This document shows positions 24,097-33,636 of a stretch of 64,000 nucleotides of DNA, piece by piece. This DNA is from Leucocoprinus leucothites (Eukaryota; Basidiomycota; Agaricomycetes; Agaricales; Agaricaceae). Location of the stretch: positions 1,984,001 to 2,048,000 of the forward strand of contig JAACJO010000005.1 of NCBI GenBank assembly GCA_013368445.1, in the 5' to 3' direction. A program made the position numbers and the translations under genes. Under the pieces are notes generated by a model, which was given only the letters and a program-made list of their open reading frames with translations, did not search any database and was not told the origin of the DNA. The first letter of the stretch is position 1. Each line of letters starts with the position of its first letter.

Positions 24097-24315
24097 TCAG
24101 ACAGGGTCATTAGGTCCTGCTGTATTAAGGGCACTAGTCCCTTGTTGTCAAGTAGCACAATTGCTGCTCAATGATGGATCAGCATTGTTATCAGCACAAG
24201 TTGGTTACTTTGCCTTCTAGAAGCCATGCCATAAATTGATGCTTCTTTTTATATTTGGGGTTATGGGAAGGTAAAATTGTTTGATCATGAGTTCAAATGG
24301 GTTGAACTAAAAAAG

Positions 24316-24607
24316 TGTAAAGCTGATATGCTTTACTGTAATTTATATATGTGATCTTATGTTCACACCAGATAGGTCAATCCCAGTGTATAAGGTAAAC
24401 TACATGGACAAATGGTAAAAGATCAGTTGTTCCTTTGATCAACTGATAACTAGTTTATATACTATCATAATACATAACATGATGAGGCTATAGACAATGT
24501 TGTAGAAACAAGATCATCAACATCAATCACTGATGATGGGAGATCAAGTCTGTCTGATGATGGACTTAGTGATAGTTAAGTGAAGTATAAGGGTGTATAC
24601 CCTTACA
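24316..24607 (-). repeat. 5' LTR of element B
   Basis: Second copy of the 290-bp LTR, same orientation as 11,893-12,182. The base after the LTR on the minus strand (24,315 leftward, CTTTTTTAGTTCAACCC) should be the primer-binding site region, but I could not match it to a tRNA 3' end by eye. The outer flank ATAAT does not match the AGATG beside the other LTR. The gap 24,097-24,315 is the gag leader and shows no ORF. Confidence 0.85.
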
Positions 24608-25200
24608 ATAATCCCATATACACTCTTCAGCACATTGAGATTTGTGGCCCAGTCTTTCCTCTGGGTGATGAATGTGCTGTCATCCACATAGGAAAGAACA
24701 TGACATACAAGGTGTGTAGCCTGCCATTTGAAGAGCTGAATGGCCAGGGCTAAGTACAGTGCCAATATGACAGGGGAGAGGGCAGAGCCCTGACCTATGT
24801 CCACATCAGCCACAAAGTTGCCAGAGGAATCTGCACCCCAAAGGTAGCATGTCTCCCTCCTGACTAGGTACAAAGTAAAGAAGTCCCTCATGTTCAGCAG
24901 GAACCCCTGTTTTGCAAGAATAACCATGAGTATATCATGGTTCAATGATGGGAAGAACTGTGTGATGTCAAAGGCAACAATGCTAGTCCTCAAGCCCTTT
25001 GCTCACCCTGTGTGAATAAGATGAGTAAGGAATAACCCAGCATCCTCAGTGGATCTTTGGCATATACCACCAAGCTGGTTGGAGTGGAAGACTTCATATT
25101 TGATGCCATCAAACTGAAGCTGAGTACTGAGCATCTTCTCAATGAGCTTGTCAAGCATATTCAGGAGCACAATGGGCCTAAATGACTTTGGTGTATGGTG
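24608..25200 (-). pseudogene. LINE reverse transcriptase fragment (L3)
   Basis: Tad1-like RT core. Readable blocks, going left from 25,200: PIVLLNMLDKLIEKML, STEDAGLFLTHLI, VAFDITQFFPSLNHD (motif A), DIGQGSALSPVILALY, and VLSYVDDSTF (YVDD active site, intact), ending at VLKSVYGII where the LTR begins. It is related to but clearly different from the LINE-1 copies (WGADSSGNFVADVD is unique to it). Only one stop is evident (before AKGL). Both ends are missing. Confidence 0.75.
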
Positions 25201-25412
25201 CAGGACACTTAGACACCACTACTTTGGTGCAAGTGTCAATTGGACCGAGACTTGCACCAAAAATAAATAAATAAAAATAAAAATAAAAAATTCGTCGGTG
25301 CCTCTGGATGGAATACATCATTTACCTAGGCCTTCCAGGCATCAGTGACAATGAGAGGATTAAGGATTGTAGTTACCACATCACTCTGTACCCCCCAGCT
25401 TTCAGTCACCTA
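25201..25412 (+). repeat. Stem-loop plus A-rich tail; flank of the Tc1 element
   Basis: A 12-bp inverted repeat (TTTGGTGCAAGT at 25,223-25,234 and ACTTGCACCAAA at 25,250-25,261) is directly followed by an A-rich AAATA run to about 25,292. This layout, hairpin then A-rich tail, copies the 3' ends of the g2 and g3 elements, so it may be the end of another plus-strand retroelement whose body is lost. The rest (25,293-25,412) shows nothing I can name and ends at the TA used by the Tc1 insertion. Confidence 0.4.
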
Positions 25413-25623
25413 CAGTGGCTCAAAAAACTGTCCCAATGTTTTCGCATTTTGGACATATTTGCTAATACCAGGGCAGATATATGGCCTAGCATCCTGAAAA
25501 TATTCACACAGGTACCTTGACATATTGGGAGCATATATTCCCATGATCACATGACCTTGTCCATCAATGAATTATTAATGAATTATCGAAAATATCTACT
25601 TATTGGGACAGTTTTTTGACCCT
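25413..25623 (+). repeat. Left TIR of the Tc1 element
   Basis: About 211 bp, inverted copy at 26,797-27,005. Its outer end reads GGCTCAAAAAACTGTCCCAA. Its inner end carries the same motif inverted (TTGGGACAGTTTTTTGACCC, 19 of 20 bases), so the TIR itself has MITE-like ends. Confidence 0.85.
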
Positions 25624-25638
25624 CTGTTATCTACCTAC

Positions 25639-26658
25639 TCAATACTTTGTATGACCTCCTCTTGCCCTGACAACTGCCTCAATCCTTCTGGGCATGGTTT
25701 CTATCAGCCTTTGGCACCTTTCTGCTGGAATCTTATTCCACTCCTCTACTAGCCTCTCCCACAATTCAAATACTCCCTTAGGTGGTCTTTCATATGCCTT
25801 CAGCTGGTCCTTCAGGTAGGTCCAGAGGTGTTCAATGGGATTTAGGTCAGGGGATTGTGCAGGGCATGATAGAACTTGAATGTTGTTGTCCACAAACCAT
25901 TGTTGTCCCAGTTTTGAGGTGTGTTTTGGGTCATTATCCTGCTGGAATATTCTCTCCTCCTCCTCCATCTCCAACTTTTCAAAGCTTTCCACCACCCCAT
26001 TGTCCAAAATCTCGCAGTATTTTACTGCATCCATATTCCCTTGAACCTCAATCAGCTTTCCTACCCCATTCCACCCCATACACCCCCACACCATCATGTT
26101 ACCACCTCCTCCATGTTTGACAGTAGGGAGAGTGGTCCTATCTGACAGTGGTTCCCCCCTCTCCTTCCAGGTATACACCTTTCCATCTGACCCAATCCTG
26201 TTGATCTTTGTTTCATCTATCCACAACACCCTCTTCCAGTCCTCCACTGTCCAATTCCTATGTTCATGTGCAGAGTCAAGGCATTCCTCACAATGTTGCT
26301 TTTTGAGTAGAGGTCATTTGATCTTGGTTACAGAGCAAAATCCATTATCCTGAAGGGTATTTCTGACAGTTTGGGGTGTGACAGGGTCAGACAGAGTAGA
26401 GTTAATGAAATTTGTAGCCTGGACAGCATTATCTAGCTTTCCAGAGGTTATTTGGTGAATTATTGCTTTTTTATCATGAGGAGAAAGCTTGGAAGGATGT
26501 CCTCCCTTGTTGTTTTCCTTGTCCCCATCAACTTCTTTATTGATCCTCCCAACAGTAGACTTGCCTAGACCAGTTTTATGTTCAATATGGCACAAGGAAT
26601 AGCCATCTTTGAGAAGAGAAGTGACTTGGGAGTATTAGGTAGAGGAGATAGCTTTCAT
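25639..26658 (-). pseudogene. Tc1/mariner transposase (DD34E), two stop codons
   Basis: Catalyses cut-and-paste transposition at TA sites. ATG at 26,658; 339 codons, the usual family length. The N-terminal part has paired helix-turn-helix motifs (YSQVTSLLKDG, LGKSTVGRI; SPHDKKAIIHQITSG, DPVTPQTVRNTLQDNGF). The catalytic domain (DDE_3 type) shows WIDETKINRIGSDGK, QQDNDPKHTS and SPDLNPIEHLW, with 34 residues between second Asp and Glu. It ends RIEAVVRARGGHTKY. A TAA at codon 8 (where Lys is usual) and a TGA after SVTKIK (Arg) break it. All catalytic residues remain, so it died recently. Confidence 0.9.
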
Positions 26659-26796
26659 GATGTAGTGGCAGGAAGAAAGACAGTTGTAGCCATCTCAACA
26701 TGTCAACCAAGGTCACATGATCTTGTTTACTACTCCCACACCTGCCCTGATGCTCCCCTGGCATGTTACAAGGTAGATACTGGGAGGCTGACAGGG

Positions 26797-27005
26797 GGTC
26801 AAAAAACTGTCCCAATGAGTAGATATTTTTAATAATTCATTAATAATTCATTGATGGACAAGGTCATGTGATCATGGGAATATATGCTCCCAATATGTCA
26901 AGGTACCTGTGTGAATATTTTCAGGATGCTAGGCCATATATCTGCCCTGGTATTAGCAAATATGTCCAAAATGCGAAAACATTGGGACAGTTTTTTGAGC
27001 CACTG
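26797..27005 (-). repeat. Right TIR of the Tc1 element
   Basis: Inverted partner of 25,413-25,623, ending GAGCCACTG before TA at 27,006-27,007. The inner border begins GGGTCAAAAAACTGTCCC. Confidence 0.85.
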
Positions 27006-27007
27006 TA

Positions 27008-27112
27008 ACCTACAAGTAGGGGGAAGAACACATGGAGCCCTTTCCAGAGCAAAGAGGTGACAGTGGGCAGACCTACACATCGCCTCTTCCATGATGTTTG
27101 CATCCATTGTGG
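27008..27112 (-). pseudogene. LINE-2 ORF1 fragment
   Basis: Minus-strand coding for MDANIMEEAMCRSAHCH, LFALERAPCVLPPTCR, matching the LINE-2 ORF1 at about 33,040-33,140 (VMEEVMHQSAHHH, LFALERAPCVLPPTCR). The Tc1 element cuts it on the left, and a LINE-2 poly(T) tail on the right. Confidence 0.65.
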
Positions 27113-29150
27113 TTTTTTTTTTTTAAAAAAAATCATAAATTTATATACTGGTGTGTGATAGCAGTCTGGTCAAATACAAATGAGTACTCTAAATAGCAAA
27201 CATGAGAGAAAGTGCCCCTCACATCTCAAGCAGAATATACCTGCTCACTACCATGGAAACCACCTGCCTCAGGCCAAAGCCCAACACAGATGGAGTAGTA
27301 ATGGCCTGCTGCTACAAGAGAGTGCAGTGATCAAGCCACTGGTGTTGCCACCCACACTATCAGGGACCTATGCCAGACCCCAGACCACCCCCTCTACATT
27401 GTAAGTCATCCCACGTGGAATGAAACCAGCCTCCCTACAGACGAGTTGGAGAACAGCAAATAGTCCTTCAATGACCCTGAGGAGTCTTTTTACTTGTGCA
27501 TGTGAGCAGAAGGTGCCCTAGGCATGGTGCGTTGCCTCTAGCTGCCTCCCTGATTGTGGAGCTTCACCCAGCTGAAAGCCTACCTTGCCTTACCCAGGAG
27601 AAACTAGTCCGAACCTACAGAATAGTTAGCAACATAGGGAGGGACTCACCAAAACCCAGCGGACCCCAAAAAGCATGTGACAGAGTATGTTAGCCCCCCA
27701 GGGGGGACATGACAAAAGAAAACACAAGTGGGTTCTTGTCGCAGAAATTGACAAGCTCATTGAAGTGGGAGGGGAAGTCCACCTCCTCACTGTAGAACCT
27801 CTGGCAGGAGGTTAAGATGTGCTGATGAGTCTCAAAGGCAAACCTGCAGGGACATGAGATGTCCTCCTGGACATGGAACTGGGCCCTGTAGGACCCAATA
27901 GGGGCATGGTTGAGTATTGCCTGGCATACCCACACACAGAGTGTTGAAGATGCGAGTTTTAGCAGCCATGCTCCACTGTGGAGGTATGTGGGCTGAATGA
28001 ATTTATTGTCTCCTTTGCAGAGACGAAGGAAGTCCTTACCAGTGTAAGTAGGGAAAGCAAACAGACTTGTCCACTCATCTTTGCAAGCCTCAACCTTGGC
28101 CTTATGCAGATATCCAAGGGTGGTAGAGGGATGAGCCCTCATACTCACCTGGAAAGAGGGATCAGTCACATAAGTGTGAACTGATTGAAGGAAGGGCCAC
28201 TTCAGATGAGAGTGGACCTCATGGAATTCAATGGTGTGCTCAGCATCAGTGCTGAGCCACTCCATCAGACAGCCACACACTGCCAGAGAGTGAGCCTGGC
28301 CAGAGTGGGTAGATGGGTCCACTGCCAATTGCGCTGTGGTGATGTGGTCAGTGAATAGGACAATTGACTTGGCATCAGGCATGCAGCAGGCATGCTCAAC
28401 CCTGAGGTGAAGGGCAAAAAGTTCTGCATCCAGTATGGTGGCTTTGCCTGCTGCACAGCGGAACCGCCAAAGTGGCTCATCCCTGTGCAGGAGACACACA
28501 GCAGCAACTGCCTGAATAGTGTGATCAGTGCACACCAAAGCATCAGTAGCCACCATCACACAGTCAAGATCGGATCTGGGACATTTGTATGCAGATTCCA
28601 ATGCCCAGAGTTTGTCAGCATCATCTTGATTGTTGTCAACCTCCTCAAATTTGACTCTGTCCATGAAGCAGCCCATGAGCCAGTGTCCTGGGCAAGCTTC
28701 AGTGGCATCCACATCAAAGTACTCAGTAAGTTGGAGAAGCTTGGAAGCAGCCTCCACAATAGAAGATCAGGTGTGATCTGCCACTCTCCTGAGATTCAAA
28801 AGGTGGTGGCAGTGCATAGACATGCCAGCCAGAGTGCCCCTGCCCACTAAGGATCTCAGAGAGTGGGTGTGAGAAAGAGTTGCAATGCAGAAAGAAGACT
28901 ATGAAGCAAGCTTTTTGAGGTGCAGGTGGACTGGGATAAGGCCGGCAAGGGCCTCAGCCCCACCTGTAGGGGAGGTGTGGAAGGCACTGATGATCCAAAG
29001 AGCAGCATGATGCTGCATCTTGGTAAGGCTGGCCAGGTGCACCTTGCAATGGGCATACTCATTATACCAGAGTCTATAGCTGTATGTCACAATAGATATG
29101 ACACACACTCTATAAAGTAGACGTTTCTGCTTAGGGGTGAGACCCCTGAG
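27113..29150 (-). mobile_element. LINE-2 copy, RNase H half
   Basis: The poly(A) tail shows as T12-A8 at 27,113-27,132, followed by the shared 3' terminal block (TATAAATT and GACTG near 27,135-27,160) and a 3' UTR with no ORF to 27,689. Coding 28,757-27,690 (355 codons, open) is the C-terminal end of ORF2. RNase H signatures are VATDALVCTD, LDAELFALHL and LFTDHITTAQLAVD, then a Cys/His zinc-binding tail (CPCRFAFETHQHILTSCQRF). Upstream, 29,222-28,899 encodes LTPKQKRLLYRVCVI and MQHHAALWIISAFHTSPTGG, the post-RT region. One frameshift and one stop separate the two. 5' truncated at about 29,150. Confidence 0.75.
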
Positions 29151-29156
29151 AGAGTC

Positions 29157-29236
29157 ATCCCTCCTTGACCTCTTACCACCACCATCTCTTAGTTGGTGTG
29201 CAGTTAGACATCTAGTATACACCAGTTCTACTCTAG
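29157..29236 (+). mobile_element. 5' end of an ORF1-only g element
   Basis: Eighty bases matching the start of the g elements at 42,334, 49,119 and 55,779: CCTCCTTGACC then TCTTACCACCACCATCT and GTTGGTGT. The ORF1 that should follow is cut off by the LTR of element C at 29,237. Confidence 0.6.
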
Positions 29237-29783
29237 TGTCAAGATTTGTGAATTACCAGCACTTACTAAGCATGCAAAAGTTATGGAGAGGTCAGTCATT
29301 GGCTTCAGTGTATGTGCTGCACCCTTCTGATTTTGTGTCAACTGATTTGGTCTACAAGGAAGATGACAGGCAGTGCAAATTGGAATTCAACACTGAAGGA
29401 ATAATCAGACAGAGAGTAAGAGTGGAATCTTAGTCAATATTCAGAATGGGTAATACATGAGCTAGTAGCAACATATTTAAGATAATGCAAAATTGGACAA
29501 ATAACACGTAAATATCACAAAGCTCACAATGCATTGATAAATGAATAAACAGATAAATGAAAGGTAAATAGACAATGACAGATGCAACATGACAGAGAAC
29601 AACAAGCATAAATGGAATGGCAGAAATGAATATGAGTGCAAATGAAAGGAGGATAGAATGATGAGCAGAAACAGGCTGCGAAATATTTATAGAAATGGTA
29701 GATAATGAAAAAATTGCAGGAATCAGAAATTGAAAGAATAGTTGGAGATCAAATTGGAGAGGTTGTGATCACAGATTGTGACA
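29237..29783 (-). mobile_element. 3' LTR of chromovirus element C
   Basis: Ends in inverted repeats TGTCA and TGACA. Read on the minus strand it starts TGTCACAATC, contains a TATA box (CTATAAATATT, 29,683-29,697) as expected of an LTR promoter, and ends TTGACA. A G-rich polypurine tract (AAAGGGGGAATAC) lies directly before it at 29,784-29,797. Only one copy is present in the window. No ORF inside. Confidence 0.65.
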
Positions 29784-29800
29784 GTATTCCCCCTTTAGGA
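29784..29800 (-). promoter_or_regulatory. Polypurine tract of element C
   Basis: On the minus strand CCTAAAGGGGGAATAC immediately precedes the LTR start TGTCACA. Its position and composition match the tracts of elements B and D. Confidence 0.6.
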
Positions 29801-30039
29801 CCAAGCCCTCAAGGACTTACTAATCCTTGATCTCTTATCAAGATTATCTTGCCTCCTACCATCATGGCTCCCCACTCCTTGAAGAAAACCCCCAACCTAA
29901 GTGCAATGACAAATGATAAACTCATGGCAGAGATTCAACATCAGAACACCAAACAGGGAGCAAACATATAGCCAGTGATGGCTGCAGTGTCAGGAATGAT
30001 AATGAGTCAACCCAGTAACCATACAGCAACAAATCCAGC

Positions 30040-31080
30040 TCCTACTGTGATATGAAGGGCCATTAGATTGCGACAGATAGTCTGAAGCAATGATGATGAT
30101 GATGACAAAGAGGAGGAGTTGCAGATATCATCAAAGGGTAAGGGGAGAGCACCAATGAGGGCATCAACATTGGGATCACATGAAGTAATGGATCATGTAT
30201 CCATTCCTGTTGCAATGTTGAGTAGGCCTTGTCAAGCTTCGCTTGGAAGAAGAACAGTGCCTGTCAGTAGAACCCAACCAATGGGCTGCCTTACCAAAAG
30301 AGTTATGTGACATGTTTACAATGCGTCGCTGGGCAGCAGGAGTGTAAGTTGCAGTGTGGATTAGGGAAATGTACATATTGTGTGCAAGCAAAGAAAGGGT
30401 GTTACAATCTACAGGATGATCCAAAAAAGGAGACCTCTAGTCAAGGAGTGAGCTTGTTATCGATCAGAGCAACAACATCAAAAAAACAAAAAATAACAGC
30501 ACCTCCCATGAGTTAACCATTGTAATCAAGCTCCAGTGATTGGAGATCAAGTTTCGCACCACCTCCATCCACTCAACTGTCATCCTCTTTGCAGTGGAAT
30601 CTACCTGAAATCCCACCTGCTGTGGATGATGATACATTTGGAGCAATAGAGATCAGATCACCCATGATCATTGCTGAACAGGACACTAGGATGGTGGTAA
30701 GTTTGTTCGCAGATTTGTGAGGCAACATTACTAAAATCACAATGAAGTCTCCTCAGCCCCTTCTGCCCCAACTATTGCAGGCTTCTGGTCATTCCCCAAG
30801 TCTTTTGCAAGAAATTGCATGACTATCATCAGCAGTGGACAACCTGGAGATCACAACAAGGGAGAATACACAGGTGCAACTTCAGAATCAGGTTATGTTG
30901 CAATAGCAGGTTAGCACATTGGATGAGCAGATGTCAGCATCAAGGGAGACTATGAGAGTGTTACAGGTGCATGAAAGGACACTTGAGAGGCTCATGGCGA
31001 TCAAGGAGGCAAAGCTAGCAATGGCACAGAGATCGAAGAATGGTGCGGGACATGGGTATCAGAAATGAGGGAAGGAGGGA
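30040..31080 (+). pseudogene. Antisense Zn2Cys6-like gene in element C
   Basis: Plus strand, opposite to element C. An acidic start (NDDDDDKEEELQ near 30,090) is followed by SSKGKGRAP and, in another frame from 30,307, a cluster TCLQC, QECKLQC, GKCTYC, KKGC. The main Cys spacing is C-x2-C-x6-C-x8-C-x2-C-x6-C, the classic fungal Zn(II)2Cys6 arrangement of DNA-binding regulators. Downstream are a Ser-rich part, PEIPPAVDDD, and a helical, coiled-coil-like C-terminus (STLDEQMSASRETMRVLQ). At least five stops are present, and the frame change before the cluster could be an intron. It lies between the chromodomain end and the 3' LTR, the same place and orientation as the gene at 741-3136 in element D. 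Confidence 0.5.
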
Positions 31081-31376
31081 GCAGAAAAGAAAGAAGGACT
31101 ATAAAAATTGTTGTCATTGTCATTGTTGCTGCTTTAAGTGAAGAATTTGTATACTACTCAGATGTTTGTTTTCTTGGTTTTCTTGGTTTTGGAATAAATG
31201 ATTTCTCAATGTAATGAAGTGAGTGTGGGTGTGAAAAGAAAAGGAAATCAAAAATGATATGTTAAGGGCTGGAATATTGACTTGGAATGAAAAGGAATGT
31301 TGCAAAGAATATGCGAAAAAATGTCTGTAAAAGATTGAAAATGATAGTGAGTAGTTTAAAGGGAAGTGAGTGGTCC

Positions 31377-31650
31377 AGGCTTATTGGGGTACTTGCAGTG
31401 GAAGTCGGAAACTAGGTCTATAGCATGTTTGAGCTCTGTCACAGGTAACTACAACTCTGCTTTGTCTGTATCTTCATAACCAAGCCATACTACTTTGTAA
31501 AGGAGTTTACAAGTGTGTTGACATTGATTGATCTCATCGCTTCTTGATCTTATACCACCAACTGGAAGCTTTCTTCCCATGCTTTTGATCACTATCCTCA
31601 ACATCCTTGAACAGCATCCACTGGTCTGATTAGTCCATAATCCAGTATAC
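31377..31650 (-). pseudogene. Chromodomain end of element C pol
   Basis: Minus-strand reading gives KLPVGGIRSRSDEI, KVVWLGYEDTDKAEL, a TAG where Trp is usual, LPVTELKHAIDLVSDFH and KYPNKPG. This is the C-terminal chromodomain and tail typical of basidiomycete Ty3 chromoviruses. The rest of pol is missing: the plus-strand LINE-2 begins at about 31,651. The gap 31,081-31,376 shows no gene. Confidence 0.65.
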
Positions 31651-33622
31651 AATGTCCCCACATCGCACTCAAGGCCATGATGGGGCCCAATTGGTGGAAT
31701 CGCCTATGGATCCCCCACCAACACTGACAGGAAGGGGGGCTACTCATCCCTCTTCTCCCCTGATCCTCTCAGGGCTGCCTCTGCTACCCCTGGCAGTCAC
31801 CCCTTGTCATGCTTGGCCTCCCTGCCCAGCCTCAGAGGCTCCTGCTTGGTTTCATGTCAATGAATGCTCTCTCCAACCCCCACAGGCCCTCAACTACCTC
31901 CACCTGTCTCTGACATCTCTGCACTGTTGCAAGGCAGTCAGGAGAGCTCTTTTGCAGCCTTCAGGCCATCTTTCCTTCGTTTGGATGACAGTTTGTCAGT
32001 TGATGACAATGCTGGAGCGATCAGTACCTCTTTTGCCAATGCTGCCAATTGGTTGGGCTGGAATCTTTCCTCCCCATCAACTACTCCCTCCCTTCAAGAC
32101 ATGGCCACAAGGTTTATTACCCTGGCCAAAGTCTTCTCTCAGCCTAAGTGGGGCAACCTGCCAGCTGACCCTGAGGATCCTGATGACCAGAGAACAGTCA
32201 CCAAGGCACTCTGTGCTCTCTTTGCCAACCCCCAGGGTGACATAGACACCAATATGAGGGATGCAACACCTGGTCCCAGACAGGCTCTTGTGCCTGCCCA
32301 GCCAGTGCCCCCTTCCCCCTCCTCCTCTAGGCCTGTGGCACCCCGTGTGCCCAAGGCTGCTGACCTAGCCCCTCCCCCAAGGGCTAGGACAGCTGAACAG
32401 GGGTCCTTTACTGTGCCTCCCAAGCCAGCCAACAAGGGCAAACACCCTGTTAAGTATGCCAATGTCCCTGTGACAGAGGCTACCCTCAATCCCAAGTTGA
32501 CCCCTGCCAAACACTCTTTTGCCCAGGCAGTAGCAACCTCTTCCTCCCATACAGTGCCGAAGGCCCAGCAGGGCTCTGGGGATTTGTCCCTAGTTCTCCT
32601 CGCTCATGTCTTCCCTCACCTCTCCCCTGATGAGCTCCTTTGCTTGCACAAGCAAGGGTCATCACCTAGTGGCAGGGCAGACAATTCCCCTAGGAAGCAT
32701 CCTCACACCACCACCTCAGGGCTATCCCATAGGGCAGTCCTCCTTACAACCAACAATTCTTCATTGTGGTTGAGCCCTGATGAGGCAATGCACCAAGTCA
32801 ACCATTACCTCTCCAAGAAGAAGAACCATCTTTGTCTTGAGAGTGGTATCATCACCTATGGCAGTTGGTCATTCCAGACCAATGTTGTGCCCAACCCTGC
32901 TCAGCTGGAACTCATTCGCGAGGGCTTTGCTCAGCATGTCTGGCCTACAGTCAACTGCCAGGTTGACATGGCTATTCCCCACTCACGGTCTTTCCTCAAG
33001 ATTGTCAACATCCCGCACTTCACCTCTGGTGGCACCACAATGGGTGCTAACGTTATGGAAGAGGTGATGCATCAGTCTGCCCACCATCACCTCTTTGCTC
33101 TGGAAAGGGCTCCATGTGTTCTTCCCCCTACTTGCAGGTCTGACACTGTCATCTGCTTCTTTGAGGTCTGGAATTCCAAAGCTGGGTCCCAGACCAAGAG
33201 CCTTATTGGTAAGGCTTTCTATATTGGTCAGTGTCCTTGTCATATCCATGAGGTGCAGGCCTGACCAGGTGTCTCTGTCTGCCAGTGCTGCTGGTGATAG
33301 GGCCATGAGACCCATCTGTGCAAACAGATGAATCCCAAGTGCCCTTGGTGTGCCCAGCCACACTATGAGGACTTGCATTGCGCATTGGCTACCTGTTGTC
33401 AGGGTAATCTTAATGCAAATCCCCCTAAGCAGCCCACCCCTCAGGGGCAGGTCTGCCCTCACTTGGCAGTATGTCCCAACCACAAGGGTGACCACCCAGC
33501 CTCTTTGAAGGCTTGCCTGTTCTGGAAGCACTACTTTGATGTGGTGTGGATAAAGTGAGCATATGCAGAGGTACATGACCATTGGTCTCATCCTCCTACC
33601 TCAGCCTGAAACTCACATATCT
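31651..33622 (+). pseudogene. LINE-2 ORF1 (Gag-like, zinc knuckles)
   Basis: RNA-binding ORF1 of a Tad1-like LINE. It starts with MSPHRTQGHDG near 31,652, shifts frame near 31,870, and is then open to 33,264 (466 codons): a Pro/Ser-rich linker, AKHSFAQAVATSS, a central folded part (LSPDEAMHQVNHYL, WPTVNCQVDMAIPHSRSFLK, VICFFEVWNSKAGSQ), a TGA, and three zinc knuckles (CQCCW, GHETHLC; CPWCAQPHYEDLHC; CPNHKGDHP). The last stops of its frame run into the ORF2 ATG at 33,623, where TATGTCTAG overlaps stop and start. There is a handful of TGA codons. The 5' UTR is missing, so the copy may be 5' truncated into element C. Confidence 0.75.
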
Positions 33623-33636
33623 ATGTCTAGGGAACC
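33623..33636 (+). repeat. Left target duplication of the 24.9-kb nested block
   Basis: ATGTCTAGGGAACC, the first 14 bases of LINE-2 ORF2, repeated exactly at 58,573-58,586. A g-type 5' end starts right after it at 33,637. Confidence 0.8.

Larger units (their letters stand above)
11893..24607 (-). mobile_element. Ty3/Gypsy chromovirus element B with extra 3' ORF
   Basis: LTR retrotransposon on the minus strand, about 12.7 kb including a 1.37-kb foreign LTR. Order from the 5' LTR (24,607): gag, CCHC knuckle, protease, RT, RNase H, [inserted LTR], integrase, chromodomain, extra ORF, hairpin-rich stretch, polypurine tract, 3' LTR. Gag and most of pol share one reading frame apart from the knuckle-protease part, so a single polyprotein is likely. 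The two LTRs differ at roughly 20 of 290 positions by eye, and CG is very rare, so it is old. The flanks do not match: L1a RNase H on the left, a different LINE RT on the right, and no 5-bp duplication. Confidence 0.8.
25413..27005 (-). mobile_element. Tc1/mariner transposon with long nested TIRs
   Basis: A complete 1593-bp element bounded by TA on both sides (25,411-25,412 and 27,006-27,007). Both ends read CAGTGGCTCAAAAAACTG inward. The terminal inverted repeats are about 210 bp long and nearly identical. The transposase lies inside on the minus strand. It is inserted in an ORF1 remnant of a LINE (27,008-27,112). Confidence 0.9.

Noticed and set aside
27694..27706. CCCCCCAGGGGGG as a terminal hairpin like those of g2 and g3
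   Set aside because: It codes for the last residues of LINE-2 ORF2 (SPLGG and stop); the real 3' end is 560 bp further left.
31652..32245. A 197-codon ORF from 31,652 as a separate gene
   Set aside because: After about 31,870 the adjoining frame (31,864-33,264) carries the conserved ORF1 sequence, so the rest is a shadow after a frameshift.
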